64,000 nucleotides of DNA from Actinomycetes bacterium (GTDB lineage Bacteria > Actinomycetota > Acidimicrobiia > Acidimicrobiales > Poriferisodalaceae). The position numbers and the translations under genes are program-made. The stretch lies in contig JAAETH010000072.1 of the NCBI GenBank assembly GCA_024228575.1, forward strand, positions 1 through 64,000, read 5' to 3'. This document shows positions 33,978 to 42,058 of this stretch, piece after piece. The notes below the pieces were generated by a model, which did no database searches, had not been told where the DNA came from, and saw only the letters and a program-made list of their open reading frames with translations. Positions within the stretch are counted from its first letter, which is position 1. Each line of letters opens with the position of its first letter.

Positions 33978-34565
33978 TCAAGCGCGGTCTGCGGACCTCG
34001 ATGACAAACGGGCCTGGGTCTCGAATCTCACACGGCTCAAGGCGTAGATCGCACTATCGCCTCCACGCGGGTACTCGTCCTGGAGCGGGCGTTGCTCGAC
34101 CAGGTGCAGACCAGCGCTCTCGCAGGTCGCCCGCGAGGCAGCGTTGGCAGCCTTGGGCACAACGACGGCTTTGTCGGCCGTGCAGTGTTCTGCAAACCCT
34201 GCGCTGATCAATAGGGTCACGAGCCTCCGTCCGTGGCCCCGACCCCGCTCTGCCGGTTCGCCGATTGCGTAGTCGACGCCGATGGCGTTCGACGTCGCGA
34301 GTCGTTCTGCGTACTCGGTGTGATGATCGATCAAGTAGCTCTCGCCAAATCCGATCGGAACGCCACCTACCTCGTAGATCCATAGTCGGGCGGGGGCGTC
34401 CTCATCGGACCAGCGCTCGTCGATCGTGTTGCCATGGTCGTGCTCGAGCTGGGTCTCGTCGACGGGTGGTCCCCACCATGCGATCATCTGACGATCGCGC
34501 CTCCACCGTGCGAGGGTTGGGAAGTCGAGGCGTGTCAGCGGGCGTATGGAGCCTGCGCGGCTCAT
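33978..34565 (-). CDS. GNAT acetyltransferase related to AAC(6')
   Basis: The 195-residue protein is a GNAT enzyme of the aminoglycoside 6'-N-acetyltransferase/Acetyltransf_8 group. IRPLTRLDFPTLARWRRD and MIAWWGPPVDETQLE resemble the N-terminus of AAC(6')-Ib-like proteins, GVPIGFGESYLID follows, and ERGRGHGRRLVTLLISAGF is the acetyl-CoA-binding R/Q-x-x-G-x-G/A motif. ATG 34565 was picked because it starts just before the first conserved strand; two more in-frame starts lie upstream to 34634. Similarity alone does not show antibiotic resistance; many chromosomal homologues have other or unknown substrates. Confidence 0.72.
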   Translation of the reverse strand: MSRAGSIRPLTRLDFPTLARWRRDRQMIAWWGPPVDETQLEHDHGNTIDERWSDEDAPARLWIYEVGGVPIGFGESYLIDHHTEYAERLATSNAIGVDYAIGEPAERGRGHGRRLVTLLISAGFAEHCTADKAVVVPKAANAASRATCESAGLHLVEQRPLQDEYPRGGDSAIYALSRVRFETQARLSSRSADRA

Positions 34566-34651
34566 GGGAGCACGGACGGGTCCGGCACGAGGTCGCGAGC
34601 CAGTCACTGGGAAGTCCTCCATCCGGCTGGTCATGCGCAGAGGCTATTCCC

Positions 34652-34701
34652 GATCTGGGTACCTCAAACTCTCATGCATGAGAGTTTGCAGTACCCAGAT
34701 C
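34652..34701. terminator. 50-bp near-perfect palindrome, possible terminator of the phosphoribosyltransferase gene
   Basis: Two arms of 25 bp, each built from an 11-bp match, a 3-bp mismatch (CTC against GCA) and another 11-bp match, meet without a loop at a central CATG/CATG. The outer part is GATCTGGGTAC (34652-34662) against GTACCCAGATC (34691-34701); the inner part is AAACTCTCATG against CATGAGAGTTT. It starts 11 bp after the end of the apt gene and lies upstream of the acetyltransferase gene, both on the minus strand. It is AT-richer than its surroundings. It could be a terminator or a larger regulatory or mobile palindrome. Confidence 0.55.
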
Positions 34702-34712
34702 CGCGAAGGGGC

Positions 34713-35237
34713 TCAGATGTCGTCGAAGTCGACGAGCGTATGAGCCTTTAGCTCGGCGATGGTCTCTGGTGTCGCCTTGTTGACGATGGCGGTGCAGCCG
34801 ACGTATTCACCTCCTGCTTGCACGACCGGGTCGCGCATTGCCCTGGCCGAATGACCGGTCGTGATCCAGTCGTCGACAACGGCGAACCGTCCGGCCGACT
34901 CGATGTCCTCGCTGCGCAGAACGAACTCGACCGGTGTGCCTCTCCACGTGACACCAGACGTGACCGTCATGTCGGCCCCAGGATGGTTGTTCCCGGCCTT
35001 GCGTGCCAGCACAAGGCCAACACCCAGCTCGGCGGCCACCAGTGTTCCCAGTGCGAACCCGCGAGCCTCGGGAGCGATGATGACGTTCACATCGAGTTCG
35101 ACGAGTGGAGCAGCGAGGGCAGGGCCCAACATCTGGAGGACCCCGGCATCGAGAAAGAGCCCGGCTATATCTGGATGATCGTTCACTTTCGGCATCGACC
35201 GAGCCAGCCGGGCGGAAAGGGCTTCGCGGGTGTTCAT
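34713..35237 (-). CDS. apt: Adenine phosphoribosyltransferase-like enzyme
   Basis: The 174-residue protein has the type I phosphoribosyltransferase fold: VNVIIAPEARGFALGTLVA corresponds to the APRT EARGFxxG substrate segment, LVLARKAGNNHPGADMTV to the flexible-loop region, and RFAVVDDWITTGHSARAM to the PRPP motif (VVDDxxTTG). It would convert adenine and PRPP to AMP in purine salvage. The N-terminal part and the loop (NNHPGA) depart from the standard APRT sequence, so another purine cannot be excluded. ATG 35237 starts the usual N-terminal helix. It is divergent from the amidase gene. Confidence 0.72.
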   Translation of the reverse strand: MNTREALSARLARSMPKVNDHPDIAGLFLDAGVLQMLGPALAAPLVELDVNVIIAPEARGFALGTLVAAELGVGLVLARKAGNNHPGADMTVTSGVTWRGTPVEFVLRSEDIESAGRFAVVDDWITTGHSARAMRDPVVQAGGEYVGCTAIVNKATPETIAELKAHTLVDFDDI

Positions 35238-35323
35238 GGCGTCGCCGAGGCTACCGGGAGGCCAGGGTCCAAGACGACGCCTGCCGCTACTGTGGAAACC
35301 ACGCCGGGAGTCAGGAGATCGGC

Positions 35324-36703
35324 ATGTCTCAAACCTGGAAGGGCGACGCAGTGTCGCTCGTCGATGCATTCAGAAGCGGTGAACGTTTGCCCGTTGAAGA
35401 GCTCGAGGCGACGTGGGACGCGATCGACGCCTCTGAGCTGAACGCTGTTTGTTTCGAGGACCGAGACGCTTCGCTCGCCGCGGCCAGGACCGCCGATGTG
35501 AGCTTGCCCTTCGGAGGGGTGCCGATCGGCGTCAAGGAGCTCGATCCCGTCCAGGACTGGCCGGACACCGACGCATCGCTCATGTGGGCCGATCGCCGGT
35601 CCTCGTACACGTGTACGGCCGTGGAGCGCCTGAGCGCAGCCGGTGGCCTTCTGGCGGCCCAGACCACGGCCAGCGAGTTCGGAGGGCTCAACCAGACCTG
35701 GACACGACTGCACGGAGCGACCGGCAACCCCTGGGCACCCGATCGCACTCCTGGCGGTTCGTCTGGTGGCAGCGCTGCCGGTGTGGCGGGTGGCTTGTTC
35801 CCGATCGCCACGGGCGGCGACGGGGGAGGGTCGATCCGGATCCCGGCGGGCTTCTGTGGCCTGGTAGGGCTGAAGGCCACATACGGGCGCATTCCGCGGG
35901 GGCCGCAGACAACCGTCGGCAACCTGACCGTCGTGAAGGGATGTGTGTCGCGATCTGTGCGTGACACCGCTCGCTGGTTCGATGTCAGCAACGGCTACGA
36001 CGGGCGTGACCCTCACTCGCTGCCTCGTGTCTCGGGTTGGGAGCAGGGGCTCGGCACCCGGGTAGGCGAGCTGCGCGGGGCAAGGGTCATCGTCGATCCG
36101 ACACTGGGCGGAGCGGTGGTAGCCGACGACACCATGACCCTGGTCGACGAGGCTGCGCGTTTTCTGTCCGAGATCGCCGGGATGCGAATCATCGCGACGT
36201 CGGTGCTCCTGCCCAAGGCGGGTGCGGCGTGGGCGCTGTCCGGTGCGATCGGGTTGGTGATGAGCGTCGAAGATCGCTGGGACGACCGCGCCGCAGAGCT
36301 GACCCCTCCGATGGCTGCGGGGGTCAGACGGGCCAAGGAGCTACTGAACGTCGACACGATGGTGCGTTTCGAGCGCCGCCGTACCGAGATCTTCGAGGCG
36401 ATGGCCTTGTTGTTCGACCAGGCCGACTTCGTGATGTCGGCTACCAATCCCGACGTCGCGTTCGCAGCGAGCGGTGGGATTCCGACATCGTTCGGAGGCA
36501 AGGAGTCAGACGCTGGGAACAATGGCGCCCTCACCATCGCGTCGAACATCTACGGCAACCCGGCCATTTCGATACCGATCGGAACCGATGCCGCCGGACT
36601 ACCGATCGGCATGCAGGTGTCGGGGCCTCATCACAGCGAGCCCATGCTGCTCGAGTTGGCGGCGATGATCGAACGCGAACGACCGTGGCCCCTCGTCGCG
36701 TGA
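35324..36703 (+). CDS. Amidase signature family hydrolase
   Basis: The 459-residue protein is an amidase-signature enzyme. The catalytic triad is visible: Lys in LPFGGVPIGVKELDP, the cis-Ser in TPGGSSGGSAAGVAGG and the nucleophilic Ser in GGDGGGSIRIPAGFCGLVG, followed by KATYGRIPRGP. ATG 35324 is preceded by AGGAG with six-base spacing, which fixes the start. Family members hydrolyse carboxamides, nitrile-derived amides, carbamates or Glu-tRNA mischarge products; absence of gatB/gatC neighbours and the variable C-terminal half argue against GatA. Substrate unknown. Confidence 0.83.
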   Translation: MSQTWKGDAVSLVDAFRSGERLPVEELEATWDAIDASELNAVCFEDRDASLAAARTADVSLPFGGVPIGVKELDPVQDWPDTDASLMWADRRSSYTCTAVERLSAAGGLLAAQTTASEFGGLNQTWTRLHGATGNPWAPDRTPGGSSGGSAAGVAGGLFPIATGGDGGGSIRIPAGFCGLVGLKATYGRIPRGPQTTVGNLTVVKGCVSRSVRDTARWFDVSNGYDGRDPHSLPRVSGWEQGLGTRVGELRGARVIVDPTLGGAVVADDTMTLVDEAARFLSEIAGMRIIATSVLLPKAGAAWALSGAIGLVMSVEDRWDDRAAELTPPMAAGVRRAKELLNVDTMVRFERRRTEIFEAMALLFDQADFVMSATNPDVAFAASGGIPTSFGGKESDAGNNGALTIASNIYGNPAISIPIGTDAAGLPIGMQVSGPHHSEPMLLELAAMIERERPWPLVA

Positions 36704-36725
36704 TTGCGAGATCGTGAGGAGCCGC

Positions 36726-37022
36726 TCAGAGGTCGGTGACGCCCGAGATGCCGTAGATCTTGATATCGCGTCCGGTGAACATGCCCTTCGTCGCTCGACC
36801 AAATGCCTTCATGTGATCGGCGACTCGGTGAGCGGCGAGATTCTCCTCGGCTTCCCAGATTTCGAACAGGCGGATCAGAGAGCCGACGTTTGGGTCGGCC
36901 GACATGACATATTCGTGGTTGCCCTCCTCGGCACGGGTGCCCGCCATACAATCCTTCGCTGCTGCGAGCACGGCGTCGCGATCGTCTTCGTTCACGCTGA
37001 GAGTGCCGGCAATGATGATCAT
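36726..37022 (-). CDS. Antibiotic biosynthesis monooxygenase (ABM) domain protein
   Basis: The 98-residue protein is a single ABM/YgiN-type ferredoxin-like domain: MIIIAGTLSVNEDDRDAVLA, TRAEEGNHEYVMSADPN and LIRLFEIWEAEENLAAHR, then VADHMKAFGRA. Such proteins form dimers and act as cofactor-less quinol monooxygenases or have unknown roles. An AAGGA precedes ATG 37022. It converges on the amidase with 22 bp between stops and lies downstream of meaB on the same strand, 71 bp apart. Confidence 0.78.
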   Translation of the reverse strand: MIIIAGTLSVNEDDRDAVLAAAKDCMAGTRAEEGNHEYVMSADPNVGSLIRLFEIWEAEENLAAHRVADHMKAFGRATKGMFTGRDIKIYGISGVTDL

Positions 37023-37106
37023 GTGATCGATTCCTTGGGTTTGTCTGGTGCTCTCGAACCGTAGTCGCGGTCGTCCCGTCTCGCCCAGCCGAAGGGTGGC
37101 GGACGA

Positions 37107-38093
37107 TCAGTTGCCGAAGAAGGTGTCGAGCAGGCGTGACGCAGCTCGACCCGGGGGCTCGGATCCCTCGAGCACGGCGGCCTCGACCTCGGAGACGAGA
37201 GAGCCGACGCGCTCGTCGCCGAGCGCTCGTTCGACGAGTTCGTCCTTGAAGGCGTCCCACATCCATCGAACGCGTTGACCCTTGCGCCTTTGTGCGAACT
37301 CGCCTGACTCTGTCGACTTGGCTCGATGAAGCTGGAGTTGCTGCCAGAGCTCGGCCACACCGTCGCCGGTGAGGCCAGAACAGGTCACGACGTTGGGGTT
37401 CCAGTTCGGCGAGGCGGGTTCGAGCAGGCGTAGTGCCGACGAGTAGTCGCGTGCGGCTGAGCGGGCCCGCTCGACGTTGTCGCCGTCGGACTTGTTCACG
37501 GCGATGAGATCGGCGATCTCGAGGATGCCCTTCTTGATGCCCTGCAATTCGTCGCCGGCCCCGGGCAACATGAGCACGAGGAACACATCGACCATGCCGG
37601 CGACGACGGTCTCGCTCTGGCCCACACCCACCGTCTCGACGAGGACCACGTCGTAGCCGGCGGCCTCGACCACCACGATCGACTCGCGGGTGCGGCGGGC
37701 CACACCGCCGAGGGTGCCCGCTGTCGGCGACGGCCGGATGAAGGCATCGCGGTCGACGGCGAGCCGGGTCATGCGTGTCTTGTCGCCGAGGATCGAACCG
37801 CCGGTACGGCTGCTGGTCGGATCTACGGCCAGGACCGCTACACGGTGATCGAGATCGGTGAGGTGGCTCCCGAGCTCGTCGATGAACGTCGACTTACCCA
37901 CACCGGGAACGCCGGTGATGCCTACTCGGTGTGTGTTGTCTCGTGGACCGAGGGTTGCGAGGAGTTCCTGAGCTCTGGAACGATCGCCGGCCCTCGTCGA
38001 CTCGACGAGGGTGATGCTGCGTCCGAGCATCGCCCTGTCGCCGCCGACGACTCCCGCGGCCAGGTCGGCGATGGATGGTTGAACGGGTGGCAT
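37107..38093 (-). CDS. meaB: Methylmalonyl-CoA mutase-associated G-protein chaperone
   Basis: The 328-residue GTPase has P-loop GVPGVGKSTFIDEL, AVLAVDPTSSRTGGSILGDKTRM (switch region typical of MeaB/ArgK), FIRPSPTAGTLGGVA, VETVGVGQSE and the guanine motif VNKSDGDN. MeaB protects and reloads the B12 cofactor of methylmalonyl-CoA mutase, and the mutase genes lie about 1.8 kb upstream on the same strand. I start it at ATG 38093 because TAACTT with a seven-base spacer lies before it; a GTG six bases upstream is the alternative. The C-terminal dimerization arm ends near the stop. Confidence 0.9.
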   Translation of the reverse strand: MPPVQPSIADLAAGVVGGDRAMLGRSITLVESTRAGDRSRAQELLATLGPRDNTHRVGITGVPGVGKSTFIDELGSHLTDLDHRVAVLAVDPTSSRTGGSILGDKTRMTRLAVDRDAFIRPSPTAGTLGGVARRTRESIVVVEAAGYDVVLVETVGVGQSETVVAGMVDVFLVLMLPGAGDELQGIKKGILEIADLIAVNKSDGDNVERARSAARDYSSALRLLEPASPNWNPNVVTCSGLTGDGVAELWQQLQLHRAKSTESGEFAQRRKGQRVRWMWDAFKDELVERALGDERVGSLVSEVEAAVLEGSEPPGRAASRLLDTFFGN

Positions 38094-38100
38094 CGCCACG

Positions 38101-38106
38101 AAGTTA
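38101..38106 (-). promoter_or_regulatory. -10 box of a leaderless promoter for meaB
   Basis: TAACTT on the minus strand is followed by seven bases and ATG 38093. It lies between meaB and the stop of the surface-protein gene, so meaB probably has its own promoter. Confidence 0.5.
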
Positions 38107-38109
38107 GCG

Positions 38110-39816
38110 TCAACGACGCCATTGATCGGACGACATCGAGATGACCGTCATGCCGGCGCGCAACACCCTGGTTCGAAGGTCTAGCATGTGAGCCAGGTAC
38201 AACAACGCCAAGCCGGCTGCGACGAGCGACGAGCCGAGCGAGATCCCGGACCTCGTTTCCAGCCCGGTCCCAGGCAACCCGGCCGCCACGGTGTCGAGAA
38301 AGGCGACGGTGTTGTTCGCCAGATGGACATCGGCGCCGACACCTGCGGCCACCGCTGTTGCGTTGGCAGTATCGCCCACGATTCCACCGACGGTGGTGAG
38401 CACCGTCAAAACAGGGGTGATGTCTCCTGGGCCGAGTGGATTCAGGTAGAAGCAGGCGATCGAATGGGTGCTGTTCGAGCAGGACCAGCCCAGACCACTG
38501 CCACCCAACGAGGTGTACGTGGGGGAGAAACTGATGTCGACGGACACCGGGCCCTGTTCGCCCAATGCGTCGATGTTCGACACCGTCGATTCCCACACCA
38601 CATCACTGCCGAGGGCCGGATCGTCGATGGTGGTGAAGTCGAGAGACAGGTCGAGCCCTGCGCCGATCGTCATCGAATGGTTCGTGTCGGGGGAGCCGTC
38701 GCACAGGGCGTCGCCCGCTTCGATGATGCCGGGCGCGCCAACGATGTCCCAGCTGGCCAGCTCGTCTGGGTCGATGTTTGTGTCGACGAGATCGATCGGG
38801 ATCTGGAGGTACGCCGATCGCTGGTTCGGCCAATAGGACCCGGCTGGGACCGTGACGTGGATCGCTCCTGTGGCATCGACGGTGGCCGAAGCGCCCGGGA
38901 ACGGGTTTCCGTCGCCGTCGGCGATGGTCCCAAGCCCGATGTCGCCGCCGTCGATCTCGTTGGCGGCGGTTGGAGTCAGAACTATCGGAGTGTCGGCGCT
39001 GAGCTCGCCGTTGAGCACCAGCGACAAGATGGCCCCGCCGGCTTCGGTCGTGAGCGTCGGGTTGGTTGCCGGTTGGTCGTAGAACTCGACCAGGGCGGGC
39101 AGATCGACGCTGACGTCCTCGAGGAGGTTGCCGATATCGTCGGTCGGTGCACCCTGCAACACGTCGAAGGCAAATCGGTATGGGCCCGCTGCTGTGGGGC
39201 CTGGAATCCAGGTTCCCGTCCACGTCCGCCAACCGTCTGGTCGGCGCGTCGCCAACGGGTCGGAGGTGTAGTCGGGTGAGGCGGAAGGTGTGATCCCGAC
39301 CCAATCACCTGGCCGCGAGATCGTCACCTGGATCGTCTCGTTGTAGCTGCCCGTGCGGGCATGATGGTGCGCCGTCCAGGTGACCGGTTCGTCGGTCTGG
39401 AGACACAAGTCCTGGTAGACGGCCGATCCGACCTCGGCGTTCAACTCGATGAACGTGTCACCGGTCAGGGCTGAGATGCCGAACGAGGGGCTTGGGAACA
39501 CCTCGATCGGATGGTCGAATCCGCCGTCGGTGGCTGTCGGCGGATGCGACGATTGCCAGCCAAGGATCTGGGGTGACCGGGACCCGTTGACCGCGTCGAA
39601 CAATGTGCTGGAGCTGATGGGGGTCGCCACGTCGAAGGAGCCATTGATGATGGCGCGTACCGGGGTCAGGGACGACGGTGTGACGATCACGGGTGACGAG
39701 GGTGGCGACATCGCCACCGCTTGGCCCCGGGCAGGGGCGTCCGAAGCGAACGTGCAGGCGATGACAACACACGCCACGACGGCGGTGCGCACCAGTGCAG
39801 ATCGCGGCGAGATCAC
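38110..39816 (-). CDS. Sortase-anchored surface protein with DUF11-like domain and LPGTG motif
   Basis: The 568-residue protein starts with a Sec signal peptide (LVRTAVVACVVIACTFASDAPARG). The N-terminal half contains NGSFDVATPISSSTLFDAVN and LTGDTFIELNAEVGSAVYQD, reminiscent of beta-sandwich carbohydrate-binding or DUF642-like domains. From about residue 390 a DUF11-like domain follows (DFTTIDDPALGSDVVWESTV and THSIACFYLNPLGPGDITPV). The end has LPGTG, a hydrophobic helix (SLGSSLVAAGLALLYLAHML) and a basic tail that is longer than usual. This is a class-type sortase signal. GTG 39816 is the start. The gene sits between mutB and meaB, an odd place for a wall protein; a hairpin at 39842-39874 separates it from mutB. 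Confidence 0.75.
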   Translation of the reverse strand: MISPRSALVRTAVVACVVIACTFASDAPARGQAVAMSPPSSPVIVTPSSLTPVRAIINGSFDVATPISSSTLFDAVNGSRSPQILGWQSSHPPTATDGGFDHPIEVFPSPSFGISALTGDTFIELNAEVGSAVYQDLCLQTDEPVTWTAHHHARTGSYNETIQVTISRPGDWVGITPSASPDYTSDPLATRRPDGWRTWTGTWIPGPTAAGPYRFAFDVLQGAPTDDIGNLLEDVSVDLPALVEFYDQPATNPTLTTEAGGAILSLVLNGELSADTPIVLTPTAANEIDGGDIGLGTIADGDGNPFPGASATVDATGAIHVTVPAGSYWPNQRSAYLQIPIDLVDTNIDPDELASWDIVGAPGIIEAGDALCDGSPDTNHSMTIGAGLDLSLDFTTIDDPALGSDVVWESTVSNIDALGEQGPVSVDISFSPTYTSLGGSGLGWSCSNSTHSIACFYLNPLGPGDITPVLTVLTTVGGIVGDTANATAVAAGVGADVHLANNTVAFLDTVAAGLPGTGLETRSGISLGSSLVAAGLALLYLAHMLDLRTRVLRAGMTVISMSSDQWRR

Positions 39817-39841
39817 ACAACGTCAGTCGACCACAGTGTGT

Positions 39842-39874
39842 GTCGCACAATCGGTATTGGGACGATTGTGCGAC
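39842..39874. terminator. Strong hairpin between mutB and the surface-protein gene
   Basis: A perfect 12-bp inverted repeat, GTCGCACAATCG (39842-39853) and CGATTGTGCGAC (39863-39874), with a nine-base loop lies 22 bp after the mutB stop. It could end the mutAB transcript and so give the surface protein its own control. No T-run. Confidence 0.6.
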
Positions 39875-39895
39875 CCGGCACGGGCCCAGGTGGGG

Positions 39896-42058
39896 TCAGG
39901 CGAGCTGGTCGAGCAACTCGAGTGCAGCCTCGGCGATGACGGTGCCAGGCGGGAAGATGGCGGCAGCTCCCGCCTCGCGCAAGGCGTCGAAGTCCTGGGG
40001 TGGGATCACACCACCGACCACGACGAGGATGTCGTCTCGCCCCAGAGCAGCGAGCTCGTGTTTCAGTTCGGGCACCAGGGTCAGGTGGCCGGCCGCCAGC
40101 GAGGATGCGCCGACGATGTGTACGTCGTTTTCGACGGCTTGGACGGCGACCTCGGCCGGCGTCGAGAACAGGGGGCCGATGTCGACATCGAAGCCGAGGT
40201 CGGCGAACGCGGTGGCGATGACTTTCTGGCCGCGGTCGTGGCCGTCCTGGCCCATCTTTGCCACCAGGATGCGGGGCCGGCGCCCATGCTCGGACTCGAA
40301 CTGGTCGATTCGAAAACGTGTGTCGGACACTTCGGCTGAACCACCCATCTCGGAGCTGTAGACGCCGGAAATCGTGCGTACTTCGGCGACGTGGCGGCCA
40401 TAGGCCGACTCGATGGCGTCACTGATCTCGCCGACGGTTGCCTTGGCCCTGGCAGCGTCGATCGAGAGTGCCAGCAGGTTGCCCTCGCCCGATGAAGCGG
40501 CACTGGTGAGCGCATCCAAAGCGAGCGCGACGTCGGCGTCGTTGCGTTCTGCCTTGAGCCGTTCGAGCTTGACGATCTGGGATGCCCTGACCTCGGCATT
40601 GTCGACCTTGAGCACCGATATGTCCTCGTTGCCGTCGAGGCGGTACTTGTTCACACCGACCACGGTCTGACGGGCGGAGTCGATGCGGGCCTGGGTGCGG
40701 GCGGCCGCCTCCTCGATGCGCAGCTTGGGGATGCCGGCCTCGATGGCCTTGGCCATGCCGCCCTGTTCCTCGACCTCGCGGATGTGCTCCATCGCCCTGG
40801 CGGCGAGCTTGTGGGTCAGCGCCTCGACGTAGTAGCTGCCGCCCCATGGATCGATCGTGCGGGTCGTCCCCGACTCGTGTTGCAGGACGAGTTGTGTGTT
40901 GCGTGCGATGCGCGCACTGAAGTCGGTCGGCAACGCCAACGCTTCGTCGAACGCATTGGTGTGAAGGCTCTGGGTATGTCCCTGGGTGGCCGCCATCGCT
41001 TCGACACAAGTGCGTACGGCATTGTTGTAGACGTCTTGTGCGGTGAGGCTCCAGCCCGAGGTCTGGCTGTGTGTGCGCAGCGACATCGACTTGGGGTTCG
41101 ATGGATTGAACCCGGCGACCAGGTTCGCCCACAGAAGGCGGGCGGCTCGCAGCTTTGCGACCTCCATGAAGAAGTTCATTCCGATGGCCCAGAAGAAGCT
41201 GAGCCGAGGAGCGAAGTCGTCGACGCTGAGGCCCGCATCGAGTCCGGCCCTGAGGTATTCGACACCGTCGGCGAGGGTGTAGGCGAGCTCGAGATCGGCC
41301 GTCGCCCCGGCCTCTTGCATGTGGTACCCCGAGATCGAGATCGAGTTGAACCTGGGCATGTTCTGGCTGGTGTACTCGAAGATGTCGCCGATGATCCGCA
41401 TGCTGGGGGTGGGCGGATAGATGTAGGTGTTGCGGACCATGAACTCCTTGAGGATGTCGTTCTGGATGGTCCCGGTCAGCTGCTCGGGTTTGACCCCTTG
41501 CTCCTCGGCAGCGACGACGTAGAGGGCCAGAATCGGCAGAACCGCACCGTTCATGGTCATCGACACGCTCATCTTGTCGAGGGGAATTCCCTTGAACAGG
41601 GTGCGCATGTCGTAGATCGAGTCGATGGCTACGCCCGCCATCCCGACGTCGCCGCCCACCCGCGGATGGTCGGAGTCGTAGCCGCGGTGTGTAGCGAGGT
41701 CGAAGGCGACGGACAGACCCTTCTGACCGGCCGCCAGGTTGCGCCGGTAGAAGGCGTTGGAGTCCTCGGCGGTCGAGAACCCGGCGTATTGGCGCACCGT
41801 CCAAGGCTGGTTTGTGTACATCGTGGGATACGGACCGCGCAGGAACGGAGCAAATCCGGGCAGGGTGTCGAGGTGGTCGAGCTCGCCGAGGTCTGCGGCG
41901 GTGTACAACGGTGCCACGTCGATGCCCTCGGGGGTATGGGTGAATACGTCATCGGTGCCGATCTGGGCTTCGGCCAGCAACAGCCAGTGGTCGAAGTCGC
42001 CGCCGCTAGCGCCGTGCTCGGACTCGAGGTCGATCTGGGTGAAATCGGGGATGTTCAT
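39896..42058 (-). CDS. mutB: Methylmalonyl-CoA mutase, large (B12-binding) subunit
   Basis: The 720-residue protein interconverts succinyl-CoA and (R)-methylmalonyl-CoA. The N-terminal TIM barrel shows [20 protein letters not shown] and [17 protein letters not shown], and the C-terminal cobalamin domain begins [20 protein letters not shown] with the DxHxxG motif whose His ligates cobalt, followed by [14 protein letters not shown] and [12 protein letters not shown]. This is the catalytic subunit. ATG 42058 overlaps the mutA stop (ATGA). Together with meaB this serves propionyl-CoA or branched-chain metabolism. Confidence 0.95.
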   Translation of the reverse strand: MNIPDFTQIDLESEHGASGGDFDHWLLLAEAQIGTDDVFTHTPEGIDVAPLYTAADLGELDHLDTLPGFAPFLRGPYPTMYTNQPWTVRQYAGFSTAEDSNAFYRRNLAAGQKGLSVAFDLATHRGYDSDHPRVGGDVGMAGVAIDSIYDMRTLFKGIPLDKMSVSMTMNGAVLPILALYVVAAEEQGVKPEQLTGTIQNDILKEFMVRNTYIYPPTPSMRIIGDIFEYTSQNMPRFNSISISGYHMQEAGATADLELAYTLADGVEYLRAGLDAGLSVDDFAPRLSFFWAIGMNFFMEVAKLRAARLLWANLVAGFNPSNPKSMSLRTHSQTSGWSLTAQDVYNNAVRTCVEAMAATQGHTQSLHTNAFDEALALPTDFSARIARNTQLVLQHESGTTRTIDPWGGSYYVEALTHKLAARAMEHIREVEEQGGMAKAIEAGIPKLRIEEAAARTQARIDSARQTVVGVNKYRLDGNEDISVLKVDNAEVRASQIVKLERLKAERNDADVALALDALTSAASSGEGNLLALSIDAARAKATVGEISDAIESAYGRHVAEVRTISGVYSSEMGGSAEVSDTRFRIDQFESEHGRRPRILVAKMGQDGHDRGQKVIATAFADLGFDVDIGPLFSTPAEVAVQAVENDVHIVGASSLAAGHLTLVPELKHELAALGRDDILVVVGGVIPPQDFDALREAGAAAIFPPGTVIAEAALELLDQLA

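Noticed and set aside
33978-34565. Aminoglycoside resistance gene
   Set aside because: The protein is related to AAC(6') enzymes, but there is no mobile element or resistance context and many chromosomal homologues do not confer resistance; annotated only as a GNAT acetyltransferase.
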